Assembly: GCF_010015445.1 (NCBI RefSeq)
Contig: NC_053129.1
Coordinates: forward strand, 16,567,249-16,631,248
Direction of reading: 5' to 3'
DNA length: 64,000 bases
Source: Perca fluviatilis
Lineage: Eukaryota > Chordata > Actinopteri > Perciformes > Percidae
The translations under genes and the position numbers were made by a program. Positions 59,843 through 64,000 of this stretch are shown piece after piece (positions within the stretch are counted from its first letter, which is position 1; each line of letters opens with the position of its first letter). The notes beneath the pieces are model-generated. The model was given only the letters and a program-made list of their open reading frames with translations. It had not been told where the DNA came from and did not search any database.

Positions 59843-60235
59843 CTGTAGCGCCATCTTTTCATGTTTTTAGCCACACTAGTAGCTTGGCTCTGGGAATGGA
59901 AATTTCAGTTAGTCTTTCAGTCCACCACTTTGTATCAGACTGAAATTTCTCAACGACTATAGGCTGGATTGTCATGACATTTTGTACAGACATTAAAACA
60001 TTGGTGTTCCCGTGACTTTTTCCCTATAGCGCCACCTTCATTGACATCTTTGGTTTTAAGTGAAATAGCTTGACAACTGTGGACTGCCTATGATTCCACA
60101 CAGATGATGAAAATGTCTTGCTAAACATCAGCATGTTAGCATTGTTACTGTAAGCATGTTAATATGGAGATGAAAGTACAGCCATACAGAGCCGCTACCA
60201 TGGCTGTAGACTCTTGTTTCCAAGCTACCTTTCAG
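59843..60235 (+). repeat. High-copy teleost interspersed repeat
   Basis: Phrases such as ATAGCGCCACC, AACATCAGCATGTTAGCATT and CTACCATGGCTGTAGACTCT are characteristic of a widespread fish repeat, recognised from memory. No coding capacity. Confidence 0.5.
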
Positions 60236-60239
60236 TAGC

Positions 60240-62498
60240 CTGAAAATCAGACTGATGTCATTTCGTTTCACTACATTATCTCATAATTTTATTCATGCTA
60301 GTTGTTACCCATTCAGGCATATCTGTCCACCTGAAATCTTTTTCAATGTTTTGTAATATGCTAATTTAACAATTGTTTTTTTGTGTGAGCTTGGAACAAC
60401 CTGCGTCAATTACTTTCATGCTAGTCGCCATGTTTCTGTCAATTTTTCTGGAACCATTTTTCTGGCTCTGGCACAGAACGATAACACTCTCATTTGAAAT
60501 CTTGCTTACATAGCTCTGGTTGTCTGATTGGTGATTTCTCCAACCAGACAAACAGCGGTCAAAGATCACAACTACTGACCCATTTGAATTTCTGACAAAA
60601 TTGCAGATCTGAGCAGCAATTTAGAGGTCTGGAACCAGACTTGGATAAACAGTGAACACTCTTCAATCAAAACAACATTTGTTGTAACTTGGCTTGAACT
60701 TTCTTTAGACATCCAACAACTTACTAGGAAATTGGCTTGTCAAACAAAACATTGGAGTTCTGGAGAAGATTGTAGTTCAATAGATATTTGATCCAACATA
60801 ACAAAGTTGTCTTAAACTGACTTATAACATACTCTAACATCAATTTCTTTTTATTTACTTTTCACACACAGCTCTTGGAAGGCCTCTCTGTCTGTGTGTT
60901 TAGTGGTCAGGAAGTATTACAAATTGTATGAGCGATATATCCTCATCTCCTGGCCAGGAAGTATTAGTGCAGTCATTTGCTTTCATTATCATGGAGTCAT
61001 TCTGGGATGTCAGAACCACATCAAAGCAACACATCTAGTTACATTGAAGCTACAAAGGCATTTCAATTTTTATGCCCAGACATTTAAGCCAGTTAAATTG
61101 TGAACATGACCGGATAATGTATCAGTTGCCCTGTTTGAAGCAAATTGACCATTTTTCTATGATTGTTGGTACATTTTCCAGCCTTTCCAATAACCTTACT
61201 AATTGTTACACTGGGGGTTGCTGTAAGCCAATGCTGTGTCTGAAAAAAAAGAAGACGCCGAAAACGAAAAAAAAGAACGCCACATAAGTCATGTCTTCAG
61301 CAGAATGAGAAAAATGTTCTTTCATGTCGTTCCTTGACTGTGTCAGAAGCAGTGCCGTGGAGTGTTTCAGCTGTTTGTTTGTGTTGCTTAGGGGTCCCAG
61401 ATTCCGCTTTGGCTGAAAACTCTTGACAATGACATATACGAGGAGGATTCTTCAAAGTCACCGCTCTCTCCTGTCTTTGTGCTCTCCATGCCTTTCATTC
61501 TTTTCCTCTCAAATATCCTTGTACAAATGACAGAGAGGATGGATGACCCTTAACCAGCGAAGCTACAGAGGTATCCAGTTGTCTTCCTGCTCCATCTGTT
61601 AATCAACACATCACAACAAATACAGACACAACATGATGGAACGTAACCCACGCAGTGACGTCCGAACAACCTCAACAAACATGACCAGAACAAGATTAAT
61701 GAAGCAAAGTTTTCCAAACAGACTCAAAATGGGATTTCTTTTCAAAAAGAATGATCTCTAATTAACAGTTGTTATTAAACAGGATAAAGTCAACAGTGTA
61801 GTTCATAAATAAAATGAAGAAACCGACAGGAACATCTCAGATGAGATCATTTATCTGATGCCCTCTGGAAGAAATAAATGATTTGCTTTCAGTCTGAGCA
61901 GCAAAGGTTAAGAATTCTCTGGTGCAGCACACTACGAAAAGTTTTTTTAACCCGTACTGCACAGTTTATTGTAGTTTTCAACAATGTCTGGCTGGCTGCC
62001 TCTTGGCGATTCTGCCCACACTGTATTTATTTCCTGTCAGATGCTCGTCCTAATAATTCTGTCATTCCCTGTGGTCCCACCAACCAGACAGCAGAGACCC
62101 CCATCTCTCTCACCTCTGACCCCCTGCCTCAACGCTGCAGGCAGTGACAGCCTCTTTCCCCTCCTCACTCACTCCACTATATTCTCCCTCTCCCACGGCT
62201 CCACTATTTCTTTCTTTTCAGCGATATTTTCCCATCTTGTTGCTGCACCTTCTTCATCCACACCCTCCTCTCTCTGTTGACTCGTACATCTGGGAAAGGT
62301 TAAGAGCATAGAAATGCTGGCTTTGTGTCAATTTAGGTTGAGATGTTTCATAAAGTGAATGCAAAAACTCTATTCTCATCCTTGTTCATATAAGATATGG
62401 GAAGACTTGTTAACCTGGTAAGTACTACCTCTCAAAAATGTCACTTCTATTTGGAGGAAACAGTAGTTATGTAGACTACAGATAAGAATGCACGGTTA
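60240..62498. other. Intergenic sequence left of the L1 element
   Basis: Short frames near 61878-62280 are Ser/Pro/Thr-rich and lie in a CT-rich tract; no homologue was recognised. Confidence 0.4.
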
Positions 62499-64000
62499 GG
62501 GGGACTTCCGGGTCATGCTACAGATGGCGGCTTGAGACTTGTGCTCCCTGACGGTTTTGATTTAAAAACCCTGAAAACACTGTAGATAATAGTAAAGCGA
62601 GAATTAGTGAACATGAGCAAAAACAGGGTTAACCCAAAAGGCAAGAAACCACAACCATTGAATGAAGATACCGAAGAATTGGTACAACAACACATTGCTA
62701 GCCGAAGCAACTCGCCGGCCCCAGGAGAAGACGAGGGAACGGATGTTAGCTTGCGAAGTATATTGAGCGAGCTGAAGGACTTCAGACGGGATAACAAACA
62801 ACATCTTACAGAGATCAAACATGAGCTAAGTAGAACAAATAATAGACTGGAGGAAGCAGAAGGGCGGATTGACGGAACTGAAACAACGGTAATGGCAGCC
62901 ACGGCACTATTGAAAAGGCTATCCCAACGCCAGGGTAACATGGAAGCTAAACTAATTGACCAGGAAGGTCGGGCTCGTAGAGAAAACATCAGAATCTATG
63001 GCGTCGCTAAAGAAGAGGAGGGGGATAACATGATTGACTTCGTGCAAAAATTACTGAGAGAATCAATGGATCTACCACCAGGTATGGACCTCAGAACCGA
63101 AAGAGCACACAGAACACTTGCTCCTAAGCCCATTGGCCCAGAGGCAAAACCCCGGTCCATCATAGTCAAGTTTGCGAGTTACAAAGTCAAAGAGGAGGTG
63201 ATCCGTAAAGCCTGGCAGAAGAAAGAACTTCTCTATTAGACTGTCCGTTTCTACGTGGACCATGATTACCCGTCCACGGTCCTCAAGAAACGAATGGAAT
63301 ATGCGGAGGCAAAGAAAATATTGAAGGGAAAACAAATTAAGTTTCAAACACCGTACCCAGCAAGGCTACGTGTTTTCTACAATGATGGCACACGCCTGTA
63401 CCAGACCGCCGAGGAAGCCACAGAAGATATGGCTAAACAAGGATTTCCAATTACCGTCGTACTGGCTCAAACCAACCCAGACAGCCGTGAGATCCGACTC
63501 CTATCCTCATGGAAAATGGCAGAAGAACGTGGCGCCGGACTTGGAGCTCCAAACTCTACCGATAATTAACGCAACACGTATCCTGGCTATCCAGAGGTTA
63601 ATCGGGATTTACAGAAAAGTCTCCTTAGGAGAAACTCAAACTAATTGTGAATACAGATAAGTGAAGGATTTGTTTTCTTTTCATATGAACACGGTACACA
63701 GGGCAAATCTGTGTTATGGAATAGCCTAGTATAGTAAAATGGTTAAAGCCTAGGTTAGGTTGATTTTTTGAAATTAGACTTTTTTTTTTTTATTCTTTGT
63801 AACATAGTCGGGTCACAAGGATAAATCAGTCATGACTGAAATGGTTACGCAGCCATCTCAAAGGGCCCTCCTTGCCCAAAGCAAGAGAGACCTAACCCTT
63901 TCTGGGTGCTCTAATACCACCAAGAGCCCCCCAAAGGTACACCTTGAAGAAGCCTGACTTTTGGAAGTAAGAAACTGTAAAGCTTCAATTTCAACTGTTT
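62499..64000 (+). mobile_element. L1-type LINE, 5' part (continues past the window)
   Basis: The 5' end GGGGGACTTCCGGGTCATGC is typical of teleost L1 elements. It is followed by a short 5' UTR, ORF1 at 62613-63569 and a non-coding stretch to the window edge, where ORF2 would begin. Presence of the 5' end means this is not the usual 5'-truncated copy. A T11 run occurs at about 63779. Confidence 0.85.
62613..63569 (+). pseudogene. L1 ORF1 protein (RNA-binding), one in-frame stop
   Basis: One continuous frame of 319 codons is interrupted only by TAG at 63237-63239 (codon 209). ORF1p is the RNA-binding, trimer-forming protein of L1 that packages LINE RNA. Seen: a basic N-terminus; a heptad-like coiled coil at about residues 50-115; an RRM-like segment starting at RRENIRIYGV (about 126); and a C-terminal domain after the stop (VLKKRMEYAEAKK, then ARLRVFYNDG). 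The lesion falls at the junction of RRM and C-terminal domain. A single base change from CAG would explain it. The frame is open upstream to a GTG at 62607, but the ATG at 62613 is the natural start. Confidence 0.85.

Overview
The window is nuclear DNA from a teleost fish, probably a perciform-type species. It has short GT-AG introns, very long (TG)n/(CA)n microsatellites, many interspersed repeats of kinds familiar from teleost genomes, a tRNA-derived SINE with a target-site duplication, and a fish-type L1 LINE. Nothing here looks prokaryotic: there are no operons, CRISPR arrays or ribosome binding sites.

Three protein-coding genes could be rebuilt exon by exon, all in frame with canonical GT-AG introns. 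(1) A TMEM63/OSCA-family mechanosensitive channel, closest to TMEM63A, on the + strand: 22 coding exons, 22797-30743, 785 residues, with a probable non-coding first exon ending at 21739. (2) rsph9, radial spoke head protein 9, on the + strand: 5 exons, 38291-42384, 275 residues. Its promoter carries two RFX X-box-like motifs and its leader a forkhead-like motif. (3) mrps18a (mitoribosomal protein mL66), on the - strand: 6 exons, 45779 down to 42944, 208 residues. A TCTCGCGAGA promoter element lies 36 bp upstream of its start codon. rsph9 and mrps18a converge tail to tail, with AATAAA signals about 114 bp apart.

Layout. 1-21.6 kb: no recognisable exon; microsatellites, MITE-like repeats, a degraded SINE, a 270-bp poly-A/poly-G block and a GC-rich single-copy-looking block near 19.5-19.8 kb. 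21.6-30.8 kb: tmem63a. 30.8-38 kb: downstream region with two DNA-element-like repeats. 38-46 kb: rsph9/mrps18a. 46-62.5 kb: gene-poor, with a SINE, hAT-like repeats and a minus-strand LINE 3' end. 62.5-64 kb: 5' end of an L1 element whose ORF1 is intact apart from one in-frame TAG; ORF2 would lie beyond the window.

The three genes have unrelated jobs (plasma-membrane or lysosomal channel, motile cilium, mitochondrial translation). Each appears to have its own promoter type. In mammals RSPH9(+) and MRPS18A(-) are neighbours followed by VEGFA(+), so the gene-poor right half may be the 5' flank of a fish vegfa gene; that is inference. I found no previously undescribed system. The most distinctive signals are (TG)n tracts that form the 3' splice-site region of tmem63a introns, and the placement of a TMEM63A-like gene in the RSPH9-MRPS18A block.
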